A stretch of 64,000 nucleotides of DNA, from the NCBI GenBank assembly GCA_963921795.1, contig OY997650.1:19639862-19703861 (forward strand), written 5' to 3'. Numbering within the stretch: position 1 is the stretch's first letter; each line of letters starts with the position of its first letter. Of this stretch, positions 10,286 through 23,490 are shown piece by piece. The translations under genes and the position numbers were made by a program. The stretch is from Nannobrachium achirus (Eukaryota; Chordata; Actinopteri; Myctophiformes; Myctophidae). Under the pieces are notes generated by a model that worked only from the letters and a program-made list of their open reading frames with translations, was not told the origin of the DNA and searched no databases.

Positions 10286-10397
10286 TTTTTCTTTGTGTGA
10301 TTATGAATGCCTGTGGGAGCGAGAATGTGTCCTTCAGTGAATGTTACCACGAGGACTGAACAAAATGAAACCCATCTAATGAAGTAATCCCTGGCTA
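10101..10397 (+). other. pik3ap1: pik3ap1 3' UTR (start) with (TG)n tract
   Basis: This follows the stop codon and holds a (TG)n run at about 10232-10282. No AATAAA is seen in it. The first candidate poly(A) signals, ATTAAA at 10454-10459 and AATAAA at 10596-10601, lie inside the foldback element that follows, so the true transcript end is uncertain. Confidence 0.45.
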
Positions 10398-10856
10398 ATA
10401 TGACAAATATGCCTTAAAACATTGTAATTGTCCTCTATAACTACAATCTAAAATTAAAAACACCTTAAATATTTTATTTCTTCTAGAAATAGCTAATCTT
10501 TCACTCAATAGGGGAAATGGCTGTCGCAAGTTGATGATGTCTTAAATGTCAAGTGTAATCTATCCCTATGGAATTCATGGCGTGCATCATTTCCAAATAA
10601 AAACAAACGTAATACTTCCTATGGTTAATATGAGCATCAAATCAATATTTCAAATGTGTTTTTCGCACATGCATGCCATAAATTCCATAGGGATAGATCA
10701 CACTTGACATTTATGACATCAACTTGCGACAGGCATTTCCGCCAAAGGAGTGAAAGATTTGCTATTTCTAGAAGAAATAAAATATTTAAGGTGTTTTTAA
10801 TTTTACATTGTAGTTATAGAGGACAATTATAATGTTTTAAGGCATATTTGTCATAT
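10398..10856. mobile_element. Long foldback (inverted-repeat) element
   Basis: The left arm (about 10398-10595) and right arm (about 10665-10856) are near-complete reverse complements, separated by a spacer of roughly 70 bp. For example, atatgacaaatatgcc at the left edge pairs with ggcatatttgtcatat at the right edge. TG tracts lie outside both arms. The flank after the left TG tract resembles the flank after the right TG tract (both carry aggactgaacaaa followed by tgaaaccc). It resembles a foldback or MITE-type nonautonomous DNA element. No coding capacity. Confidence 0.8.
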
Positions 10857-10872
10857 CCCTTTAAATGCTAAA

Positions 10873-10877
10873 TGTGT

Positions 10878-10971
<94 letters not shown>
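10873..10971. repeat. (TG)n microsatellite
   Basis: An almost uninterrupted TG run of about 50 units directly after the foldback element. Confidence 0.98.
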
Positions 10972-10974
<3 letters not shown>

Positions 10975-11857
10975 GGAGTTAGAATGTATACTTCTGTGCA
11001 AGGACTGAACAAAGTGAAACCCTGCAAATGTACATAACCCCCATTTCTGGAAATAGTGGGCGATTTTGTGAAACGTAATTCTCTTGAAGTCTTTAAAGCT
11101 GCACCTTTTTGACTATGTCCTACAGTATTTTGAATTAAATGAACTTCACTGCATGGACTGACTTTTCTAGCTGGTGTAATTATTTACATTAGAATTGGGC
11201 AGGCTACTTCATCTTGTAAAAATTGCATACGTGTATATAATATCCCCCGAATAATGTACCTTATTTACTTTAAACAGTCCTGTCATTTGATATTTTATTT
11301 ATTGATTTATTACAAACAACTTTATAACTGTATAATTACAGCAGCTCCTTACAATGTAACTTATTTCCTAATCATCATTCTCAATCAAATAAAACTGTTC
11401 ACTAATCATCATTCTCAATCAAATAAAACTGTTCACGTTGCTGGTTCTCTTTCCCCTGTAAAAGGTTGTGTAGAAGCTGGTCATGAGTGAACATAGGCTG
11501 AGGCAGGCAGGTGCCCAACCTGTTCATTCTCTTGCCACTAGCCTTTGTTGATGATGGTGACTGAGAAAGCCGGCATGACACAATCCATTTTATGTGTTTC
11601 AAACTGAACTATTATTTGTGCCTTCTTGAGGAGCAGTCCAGGCTATTCTGAAGTTTTCCTTTCTTTTGTCTCGTCTCAAAATAATCTGGGCCAGGGTTCT
11701 GCCATTGCATGGCCCAGTTCACTAATGGGCTGTTTATGCAATATGCAAATTGAAAGAGGGCGAAAAGTAGCCTCTGCAAAGGTCGAACCCCTGTGCAATA
11801 TTTGTGCCAAGGTAGGCAATTGGACTGCACACACGCACGCACGCACGCACGCACGCA

Positions 11858-11921
<64 letters not shown>

Positions 11922-12479
11922 TCTCTCAATGGTAGAATAGGATTGCTTTCTCGTGCAATGTTAATGTTGGCCACTTGGTGGAGCTCATTACGTTTGTATG
12001 ACAATAATGGACTCATTTAGAAGTTGTGTGTTCCATCCATCTACCATTGGAGCTGTTTTCATGGCCTACTACTGAATTTCCACATCGTGTGTAGGCCATA
12101 CCATACCAATCGCTCGGATTATGTTAATGATTACAATGACTGCTCGGTCATTCGTGAATCGTACAATTAAATTATCCCTGGCTGGACTGAATGCAGGAAT
12201 ATTTTCTCAATGTCCAAAACCAGGGAGACGCTGCAGACGCATGTGAATGCATGTTGACTAAAAGCTTAATTTGCAGTGCAGTGGGGTGTAAAGTAAGTTT
12301 AAGTAGGCTAAGTAAAATGTCGAGGTATTTGTACTTTACTTGCGCATTTCTACTCCACTAGTTTGTAACGGAGTATCAGTAATTCTACATGCCGGCCCGG
12401 TAAAACATTTCAGTATTGATACTTTACTCATGTAGGAAACGTGAGTAGCCTACTACTTTTCCCACCACTGATAAATTGG
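10972..12479. other. Intergenic, no gene seen
   Basis: It contains a perfect 34-bp tandem duplication (11369-11402 and 11403-11436), a (CA)n tract with (CACG) start at 11827-11918, and AGTA-rich sequence at 12280-12440 resembling the ends of the CAGTGGTGG element at 54262. Open frames here are low-complexity. Confidence 0.6.
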
Positions 12480-12538
12480 CAATGCACTTGAGCGTGCTGC
12501 TGCAGGAGGCTTGGCAGAGTGCATGCAGCCGTGCGCGC

Positions 12539-12603
<65 letters not shown>

Positions 12604-12720
12604 GACACAGTGGCTCACGCAGCCAGACACGCACTCCTGCATGCCCTTATCACGCACAGACCTCAGTCTTGCGTGTGTGCGCGACAGCTAGAGGGAACAC
12701 TGGATTTCCACTCCATTAAG
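12480..12720 (+). promoter_or_regulatory. Possible untranslated first exon / promoter region of sorbs1
   Basis: This stretch has a (GA)n tract (12543-12601) followed by about 120 bp of non-repetitive GC-richer sequence ending CCATTAAG at a consensus donor gtaagc (12721). It could be a noncoding first exon of sorbs1 or of an unseen transcript. The support is only one splice-donor match and base composition, so this is a weak inference. Confidence 0.25.
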
Positions 12721-13650
12721 GTAAGCATGTTTTTCCTTTTCTCTCCCTCATCCTGGCAGTGTTGTCTGTGCCATCTTTGATAGGCTATCTATCTCTGTAC
12801 GTTGAAGCATGAGACATTCTTCTTAATATTTTAGATAGGCTAATATGTCTTTAAATATTCTGATATCATCATCATTATGCCCTCCTTTTCCATATTGGCA
12901 GCCTATAGCAAACTGACTTTATTGCCGAGTGATAGAGGCTAGTCTACAAAACACCATCTGAATCCATGTGTAGCCTAGTTTGGAATAGAAGATATCGTTT
13001 TTTCTTTTCTTTTTTTTCTTCTCTTTTTTTACTAATCTGACAGAAGCGGCACCTCATGTTATAGGCTTGATTTACCGTCGTAAAATAGCAGATCTACAAG
13101 CTCACAAGGTGTGCGTCCACCACTTGTGGTGATCTTGCAGATCTGCTATTTCCCAGTTGGTGTGTCGTGGGACAGTTACCGCAGTACAGACACAGGTCGA
13201 CCCACACCATGTGTGCCGCACTCTAAAAGCAGAGGTGGAGGAAGATTGGAGAATACATTCATTCATGTCCCCCCAGGCGATGCCAAATAGTGTGCTGCTT
13301 ATTATAGCTAGTTCTGGATGCTAAACAGATCCAAAACCTGCCTCTTTATTTGTCATTGAGATATATATATTGACTGTATTTATCCAGCATGCAGTCTGTT
13401 TAGGTTTCCTAAAGCTGTCCATATTGTACAGTAATGTAAAGTAGACATAACCCAGGCACTATCCTGTCTATCCATACTGGTTGATATTGATTGTGCAGCG
13501 GTAGCTATAGGTTGCCTTTAAGTATGAGAAGGCTTAATGAAATGCACACTATGCGGCATGGTGAGAGGGTTAACAGAGGATTAACTGTTTGCAGTTTTGG
13601 CTACTTTTCACTCAATATAGAAATAGATATACAGTAGGCCTTCTATACAG
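12721..13650. other. Noncoding stretch with one hairpin-module copy
   Basis: The palindromic module described under findings occurs at 13082-13151. The 8 bases at 13643-13650 are the left target duplication of the next element. No exon was recognised. Confidence 0.6.
13082..13151. repeat. Palindromic module copy
   Basis: The left arm aaaatagcagatctacaagc pairs with the right arm cttgcagatctgctattt, with an inner stem ctcacaaggtg / caccacttgtgg. Confidence 0.9.
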
Positions 13651-14046
13651 CAGGGGTCTTCAACGTTTTTTTCAGCCAAGGACCCCTAAGCTGAGAGAGA
13701 GATGAAGCAGGGACCACCACTATATACTGTATAAAATTGTTTTCCTGATTAAACTTTTAGATAGATTTCATAGTTTCATAGACTTGTTTGACCGCACGGC
13801 GCACTATCATGTTGTATTCATGTTAATGAGTATTTTCAATACTTAGTAAACTTGACCTTTCACTGTTACTTAATCTGCCCTTGTTTTCCCTATACCAAAC
13901 CTCTTTGCTGAAAATATCCGATCTACAAGCTCACTTTGTAGATCTGCTATTTTTGGCTAAAGTCCTCCTCTGAATAGATTTGGCGGCCCCTCTGTAAAAA
14001 CTTTGAGGACCCCCTACGGTCCCGGGCCCCCTGTTGAAGACCCCTG
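13651..14046. mobile_element. hAT-like nonautonomous element, TSD CTATACAG
   Basis: Ends are CAGGGGTCTTCAAC and GTTGAAGACCCCTG, perfect terminal inverted repeats. They are flanked by identical 8-bp duplications CTATACAG at 13643-13650 and 14047-14054. Eight-base duplications and CAGGGG ends are typical of the hAT superfamily. The interior carries a copy of the palindromic module (13911-13954). There is no transposase. Confidence 0.92.
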
Positions 14047-14347
14047 CTATACAGTATGGGTTCATTTGGTTACTTAATTTATTTGTACAGAGTGGTTCTG
14101 TTGTTGCCGCCATACAAACTTCTATCATGATATGATGTTGAGCCTGACAACCAAGCGCCCATCTGTTACATAACTCATGTGTGCTTTACTATGAGTCCTC
14201 TGTGTGGCTGTTTACTCAGTGTGGATGTCAACTTTCATGTTCCAGGGGCAGTTTGACAAACGTGTGTGCCTGTCAGCCTGAGGCCCTACTGTGGCGCTAA
14301 TTGGCAGCATGTGACATGAACATGGATTGTCTTTGATATCTGTAGTG

Positions 14348-14763
14348 CAGGGGTCACATCCCCCATGTTTTCAGGCCAGGGACCCCTTAGCTGAGAGGGA
14401 GATAAAGCAGGGACCCCCACAACATATTGTATAAAATTGTGTTGCAGATTTCTTATTGACTTGTTTGACTGTCCACTTTTCCAGATATCCACTTAAATCT
14501 TTGATACTTGGTAAATTTGACCTTTCACTCTGTACTTGGTCTTTTTTGTACCTCTACACCAAACCTATTTGCCATAATAGCCGATTTACAAGCTCTCAGC
14601 GCAGATCTGCAATTTTTTGGTTAAAGTTCTCCTCAGAATAGGGATGCAAGGGTTCAAGTTGTTCATTTAAAATAATTATCCTGTCACACAAAGATTTGGA
14701 GGCCCCCCTGTAGTAACTCTGAGGACCCCCTAGGGGTCCCGGACCCCCTGTTGAAGACCCCTG
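14348..14763. mobile_element. hAT-like element, same family, TSD CTGTAGTG
   Basis: A second copy of the CAGGGGTC...GTTGAAGACCCCTG family about 300 bp downstream of the first. It has its own 8-bp duplication CTGTAGTG at 14340-14347 and 14764-14771, so it is a separate insertion. It carries a degenerate palindromic module (14574-14618). Confidence 0.9.
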
Positions 14764-14976
14764 CTGTAGTGTACATACAACTTCTCCAAGAAGCCCCAAA
14801 TCCTGACTGCTAACTTTATTGTGTACCATCACACCCAACTTCTGCCATGATATTATTCAATCTATATTTTGTACGTTCACTTTCCAAAAGACACTTCTTT
14901 CCTGACAAAGCATTTCCCATCAAAATATTTCAGTGTGGTTTGGGTTGGGGTGTGGGGGGTGAGATAGACTAGGGTG

Positions 14977-15125
14977 AGGGCCGATGCATACTCCACTTTT
15001 AGAGACGAATTTATTTTGGTTCGGTTCAGGAAGTCACAAAATCTCAGCAGCACCGAACAGCCGAATTAATGTGGTACCCGCCCCCAAATAAATTTGTCTC
15101 TAAAATTGGAGCATGCATCGGCCCT
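14977..15125. mobile_element. Short MITE with about 40-bp terminal inverted repeats
   Basis: Starts AGGGCCGATGCATACTCCAC and ends with the imperfect reverse complement (GGAGCATGCATCGGCCCT). The whole element is only about 150 bp. An imperfect flanking duplication of agggtga is visible on both sides. The superfamily is uncertain. Confidence 0.75.
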
Positions 15126-16689
15126 GAGGGTGAGGACAGTGGTTCTCAAACTTCTTTATTTCAAGGACTATTTTTAAACTCTCTTCAAGGAACTCTGAGG
15201 ATCACTGGACTCCACCACTGGGTTACGATACACAAGAACCATTATGGCACAATGTGGCTTAGGATCTTAATAGATTCTCAATTCCTGCAGACTCGACTCT
15301 AAAAAAAATCTACCTTCCTCCTGTGTGTGTGAGAATTAGATGGGGCTGTTTTCAATGACTCGCATAATTAGTTTTACTCTTAAACCCAATAGTGATGTTA
15401 GACAGCAGAAAGTCTCTCAAAGTGCGCCATTATTCATTTTGGTTAACTGGAAGAGGATGATTTATTGGAACTCAGAGAGATCTATGTCACACAACAACAG
15501 TAGACCAGTAAGACTCCCTACATCGGGAGATAAGCGACCGTCAGGTTGCATACACAAACTTTAGAAGGCAATGGTAGCCAATCAGGAGGGAATATGGGAA
15601 ATGGGACAGATCCATGTTGATGACATGACTTTAGAGATACTGTGTACCACTTTGCGTGATTTTAGGCCAAAATCTATAGGAGCAGTGTCCAAAAATGTGT
15701 TTTGCTATAATCTGCCTCATGGTGGCGCTAGAAGAGGGCCATGTGAGAAATGAGGGCTGGAGGTTGTGGTTTGGCAGCCAAGAAGTGTGTGTGCAAAGTC
15801 TGGCATGGATAGGGGCAACAGTTACGGAGATACAAGTAGGGCAAAAGTGTGACGAGACGTGACGTGACTGACTGACTGACAGACAGCCTGTGGAGCTTTT
15901 CATAGTAACTGCGACATGATGGTCGCAACAAGATGTACTGTACATGTAACACAAAATATTTAAACATATAATATACCGTATGTCTCACTCAGAGCAATGA
16001 GGATGCAAAGCAGAAATACACATGATCTTTGCTCCCACAAAATCTCTGCATCACAGCTGCATACACACTACTCCTTCTGATTATCTTAACACATGATATA
16101 TGGGGACCTACTATTAGTCAGTGTGCAAACATTGACAGGACAGGATATCTGATGGTTTGCTGCCTGTGTGTGTATCTCTCTTCAAGCTCCGAGGAGTCTT
16201 TGCTAGTTGATTGCAACTTTTTAATTCCAACTGTTTTGTCAAAGAGAGAGACAATAGACCTTACTCCTGATTCAGATGAGTGACAGGTGGTTGTATATAT
16301 ACACAGTATATTGTCACTGTCGGGCAGAAGTTTCAAATTTGTAAATTTTTTCGCAAAGTAAAGCACTGCTTGCTTCATCATACAAGGCCAACAAGAATTG
16401 ACACAGTCAATATATAAGCTGGTCAGATGAAAAAAAAAATGTTTTTTGAAAAAAAAAAAAAAAATGTTTTTTGAAAAAAAAAAAGTTTTGGAAAAAAATG
16501 TTTTTTGGAAAAAAAAAGTTTTGAAAAAACTCGGGCGTGCTCAAACAACAGTAATAACTGCGTATTACCTTACTGTACTTTACTGTACTGTATACTGTAC
16601 CTCACTGTACTGTACTGTACATATTCTGTGTTCTATATCTATGAAGTCTGTGTTCTAGATCTATGAATTTTGTCACTCCCCCCCCCCCC

Positions 16690-16690
<1 letters not shown>
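15126..16690. other. Repeat fragments, no gene seen
   Basis: It holds a hAT-end fragment at about 15139 (cagtggttctcaaac), GACT repeats near 15865-15880, and an A/T-rich tandem array at 16428-16525 built on atgttttttgaaaa. The C13 tract at 16678-16690 borders the next TG run. Confidence 0.55.

Positions 16691-16779
<89 letters not shown>
16691..16779. repeat. (TG)n microsatellite after a C13 tract
   Basis: TG run of more than 40 units, immediately preceded by thirteen cytosines. Confidence 0.97.
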
Positions 16780-18681
<1,902 letters not shown>

Positions 18682-20545
18682 CAGGCGGGTGGGCGGGCGG
18701 GCGGGGGGGGGTCTGATTTTTGGACAAAATTACATTGATGCTCCTACATATTATCATGCAAGCACCAGTTAAAGTTACTTTCCATCCCTCATATACTGTG
18801 TGCACAGTGCACATCCCATAACCCACACACTGCACATCATTTCAGAGCTCATATCTTTGAACGGGTAAGGACTAGTATTGTATACACAGTGCTGGGCCTG
18901 TTCCCATTGGTACCAGTGGTGCAAAAGACAGTGAGGCAGCACAGCAGAGTGATGTACACCAGACTACTTGTTTATGAAGTGTGAGTGAGCAGAGGAACTG
19001 TAAATGTTTAAATGAAACAGGTATGTTAGTTAGTAATAGTTATGTGTTCAATGCCCAGAGGGTCAACCCTGGCCTATAAGTCATCTGTTTATTCTGCAGT
19101 CACTCAGAAAGGAATGCAGACCCTTGACCTTTTGCATTGTGCAAGGAAGGGGCATTAAAATAAAAATAAATGTTAGACATCGTCTCATTTGTTTTCAAAA
19201 TGACCTAAAGGCCATGGTTAATCAGGATTGATGTTTTTGTCAGTTTATTGGGTCTTACCGTCTTGCTAACAAAGTCAAAACCAGATTCTTTCCATGCACC
19301 TCAATGGGATTTCACTTTGCAGAGTGCAGACATGGCATTGATGGCAAACAAAAAAAAACTGTAGACAAGCACAATATGTAGAGTATTAAAACATTTTACT
19401 TTAGTTTCAAGAAAATATCAAATCAAGATCACGGTTCAAGATCAATGGTGAATTTTGAACATCAGAAAGAAACCCATAGTCTTCAGGTTGGTACCTGTTG
19501 GGATGCACCCAGCGAAGCTGTTAATATTTTATAACGCTTGTTCAGAATCGTGTTACATGGATCCCTATCATCCCTTAGATTTGAGAGAGAGAGAGAGAGA
19601 GAGAAAGGGAGAAAGAATCAGTCAGTTTGAATCTCAAAACTGAATTTCAAAGATTTGCCAAAGCCAGCTGTCCCCCAGAGAGCGGCGTTCTTTGTTTGTT
19701 TTTCAGGAGACCCTATTCATTTTGAAAACCACCAACCACCATCAGTTTTAGGTAATAATAGCTCACAACTAACCTCTTTTGAGTTACATTATTATTATAG
19801 TTGTATGTTTCCCTTCTACTTTGCCAATTAAAGTGCTGCAAATGCTGCAAAAGTTACTTTACCAAATATTATAGAATATTGCTCTTAGTTTTACACAGTA
19901 TATCCTAGTATCTAGAGATGTATCAAAACACAGCCATGCATAATAATCAAATTGGCATTTCTTTGAATGTGGTGAAATCTGTAACAAGGCAACAACACTA
20001 TTTTTAAAAATGTTCATGATTACTTAAAGTCAATGTTTATGCGTGCTTCAGCTTTAAAAAATATAAATGTATAGGCTAGGCCTATATCCATTTTCATCAG
20101 CACCTGTTTTGGTCATACTGTTATGAATTGCATGGCCGTTCTGTCAGTCAAACTATATACTGACAATAAAAGCATCTTTGTGTTTATTGTAGCATGCAGG
20201 TTTGGATCAGGCCGGATGTTTCAGCCAGACACCAGGTTTCTGTTTTCACTCTGTGTTAATGTTACAACAGGTTGCCTAGCAACACTGTCCCTCCCCCCTC
20301 TTCTCCATCTGCTCCCATTGGCTGAAGTGGACAGTGCTGCCTGAAGTGTTATGCTTTGCCTATTCAGGGTTCTGTGGCACAAAGAAGCCCCCCGATCATG
20401 GCCGCATGTAAACAAGACATTGAAAAGACAATTTATGGCTAGTTGGCGATGGATTTCAAGTCACCCCCTCTCTCTGGCATTGTACGCAGGCAGGCTACTG
20501 ATGGCAAACAAGGACAACCATGCACTTGTTGGCAGATATTTTGAC
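18682..20545. other. Noncoding, no gene recognised
   Basis: Mostly AT-rich unique-looking sequence with a short (GA)n at 19581-19602. No splice-supported coding segment was found. Confidence 0.45.
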
Positions 20546-20663
<118 letters not shown>

Positions 20664-21082
20664 ACGTGCGTGCTCCACAAACACACACGAAACAAGGAAG
20701 ACAAGCAGAAACCGCGCTGTAAAATACTTAGTGTTAATTTAACTCTGGGAGACAACAGAAGGAACCAAATGGACTTCTTGAATCTACTTGTACACTCTCA
20801 GAGACCATAAGGGTCCCTTTTGTTCCTACATTAAAGTGTGTACAAAGAGTGTACAGATGGAGCCAAATGGACCTGTTAGGGTCCATTTGGTTCCATTTGT
20901 AGATAATTCAAAGTTAAAATTAAAATCCATAAATACTGAGAATTTCCCTTTGCCATTATAACATTAAGCAACAGTACCCAGTGGCAATACTGAGCAACAG
21001 TTTTATAAAATAATATATATAATATATACTGTACTATCACTAACAATCTATCAACTAATGCTCTTAACACCAAGAGCTAAGT

Positions 21083-21175
<93 letters not shown>
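21083..21175. repeat. (TG)n microsatellite
   Basis: An uninterrupted TG run of about 46 units, directly abutting the left end of the next element. Confidence 0.97.
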
Positions 21176-21176
<1 letters not shown>

Positions 21177-21177
<1 letters not shown>

Positions 21178-22109
21178 ACACTCTAAAAACTGCTGGGTCA
21201 AAAACAACTCAACTTGGGTTATTTTTGATCCAACTCACGGGTCAAATAGGGACCGATGCCAGGTTTGGTTATTTTAACGCAAGAAATTTGGTTATGAATG
21301 TTGACCCATAATTTGGGTCAAATAAATAACCAAATTATTTGTTTAAAATGACCCAAGATTGTAGTCAATATAACCCAGGTTTTGGGTCGAGTGGGCTAAA
21401 TGAATACAACCTACATATGCATGGTCTGGAGAATGACAATGCCAATATTATCTGATATTAACATAATATCAGAAATGTTTCAGGGTTTCTTCTCAGATGA
21501 TGTGTTCAAAGTTCAGTAAAATCAACATAAACGTGCATAATTAAATATATATGCAACAATGTTGATAACACTATAATCAGAATAGTTTAGAGAAGATAAA
21601 CAAAATAATCTCAAAATTACCATGAGTTCTTCTCATTCAGACCAGCTGGGGGAGGGAGCTCAACCCTAAGCTAGCAGCCAAGCACTTACGGTTAGGGTTT
21701 AGGCTCAAATACTGACAAATCAAATTCAGACATATGACAGTCAGCTTGCCGAGACAGACACATGGATATGCCATATTTAGCATTTTTAGCTCCCAACAGC
21801 TTAGAAAATGTCTCTGGAAACCTAGACAAATGCTTTTCCCAGCATGCTTTGCAAACAGGTTCATGGTGCCTGTCCCCTGATTGGCCCAAAGCTAGACCAC
21901 TGACCCAAGTATATGGGTTACCACTAACCCCAAAAACGGGTCACCCCCAGATAAATATTACCTAACTCGAACAACCCTGGAATTGGGTCAAAATAATATC
22001 CCAATAACTCAAGGAAGGGTTGTGGCTCTGAGAAATGACCCCGAAATTTGACCTAACACAAATGACCCATGATTTGGGTCAAGAAATGACCCATGAGTTT
22101 TTAGTGTGC
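21177..22109. mobile_element. Nonautonomous DNA transposon rich in TGGGTCA
   Basis: The left end ACACTCTAAAAACTGCTGGG pairs with the right end TGACCCATGAGTTTTTAGTG (inverted, imperfect). The interior repeats tgggtcaa / ttgaccca many times in both orientations, near both ends. This end type is common in fish nonautonomous elements. No clear target duplication because a TG tract lies on the left. Confidence 0.75.
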
Positions 22110-22639
22110 AGTAGCCAGCTAGAGATCCCATAGCCTGTGGTGCTGTAACCATGATAACACATCCCATAGCCCGAATGCTGAATCTCCTGCGTTTACCCTA
22201 AAACTCCTATAAACACCTTAAATGTTGGGAAAGTGAAAAACAGGCTTCCTCACGGTCTGCATGCTAATGGTCAATGCCTGTGTGCAAGTTCAGATCAATT
22301 GCTGACCCACTGAGGAGTAGGGATGAAGCTCGTCAATTCTTATTGATAATGAGCACCTTGAGATCCTACTTATTGAGCCGGGCTTTTATCGAGCTCACTA
22401 TTGAGCGTTTTCTAACATTTTGTGGAAAGACGTGAGATGACAAATTCTGAACAGAACTGGTATCTTTTTTTTATTGGCCAGTTGTGAGTGACTGAGTTTG
22501 TGACTTGGCCACCATCTAAAATTAAATGAAGATGACAAAATAATAATAATAATAATTGCCTATCATAAAACAACCAAGTGTTAAATGGCAATTATATTAT
22601 GAATAGTACTGTAATAATTTCTATAAAATCTCCATTGAT

Positions 22640-23169
22640 TGATTGAAGACTTTATTAGAAGTTTGCATAGGAAAAGGTACAGTTTCATGACGGTACAGTT
22701 CACTGGTACAAGGTCTACTAAAAGGAGATCCATGAAAAGACTAAGCTTATTTCCACTGGAAACCATTGAAGTATCTCATATAACATTGAATGACAGACAA
22801 ATAGAACACAGTACTATGCAGTAGATATGTAAAGAAAAACAAAAAGAAAACAGTAAGTCTAAACAAACAGTATATACAAAGAAGGGGCAGGGGAGGGTAG
22901 GGTTGGGCTAGGTTCGTTTTTTACCAGTTGCGAACGGCTGCTGCCTGTAAGTGATTTTTCAGGGCAATTTTAAAGGATGCTAGTGATCCACACTCCTTTA
23001 TGACCTTCGGTAAGGCTTTCCACATTTTGGTGGTATAGCAGAAAAAAGAGTTTGACCCTTTGTTGGTTTTTACTCTGGGTTGAAAGTGATCTGTGGCACT
23101 GCCTCTGGTGTTGTAATTATGGACATCCTTAAGCTCTTTATAAACAGAAACTTTATATTTTTTAACCAA
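22640..23169 (-). pseudogene. LINE remnant: C-terminal end of reverse-transcriptase ORF plus 3' UTR
   Basis: On the minus strand 23169-22921 encodes 82 residues. They include HNYNTRGSATDHFQPRVKTN and MWKALPKVIKECGSLASFK, the typical C-terminal end of non-LTR retrotransposon ORF2 proteins (CR1/L2/Rex-like). It stops at TAA and continues into a 3' UTR ending in an ATTG/CAAT repeat near 22640. The catalytic reverse transcriptase is missing, so this is a 5'-truncated copy. A second copy of only the 3' UTR lies at 54630-54830. Confidence 0.8.
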
Positions 23170-23394
23170 AATATCTCACTACATTTTACTAGGGCCTTCA
23201 AATACAGTACTTTTCCAACAGACAGAAGGCAATTGATCGTTTTACTTTATTGAAGAAACTGTTAACTGGTTATTGTGTGTAGTGTACCGTCACTTTAATA
23301 GCGTAATTTTGGTGGTTGGCAGGTATCAATACACTTTTAGACCCGGCAGGTTTGTGCCGGAGTGGCCTCTTTTCTTGATTTTTCTAACATGCCG

Positions 23395-23490
23395 TCATGC
23401 GCGCCCACTGCTATTGCGGTCCAGGCGCATACCATAGGCTCTGATGCCTGACAGCGTGTCGCAGGTTCGAGTCCTGCGACACGCTATGCT
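23395..23490 (+). repeat. tRNA-derived SINE head with a long T-arm hairpin
   Basis: It contains a B-box match GGTTCGAGTCC. Around it a 13-bp perfect stem (23453-23465 with 23473-23485) closes a seven-base T-loop TTCGAGT. The rest does not fold as a full tRNA with a normal anticodon arm, so a tRNA-derived SINE remnant is more likely than a tRNA gene. Confidence 0.55.
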
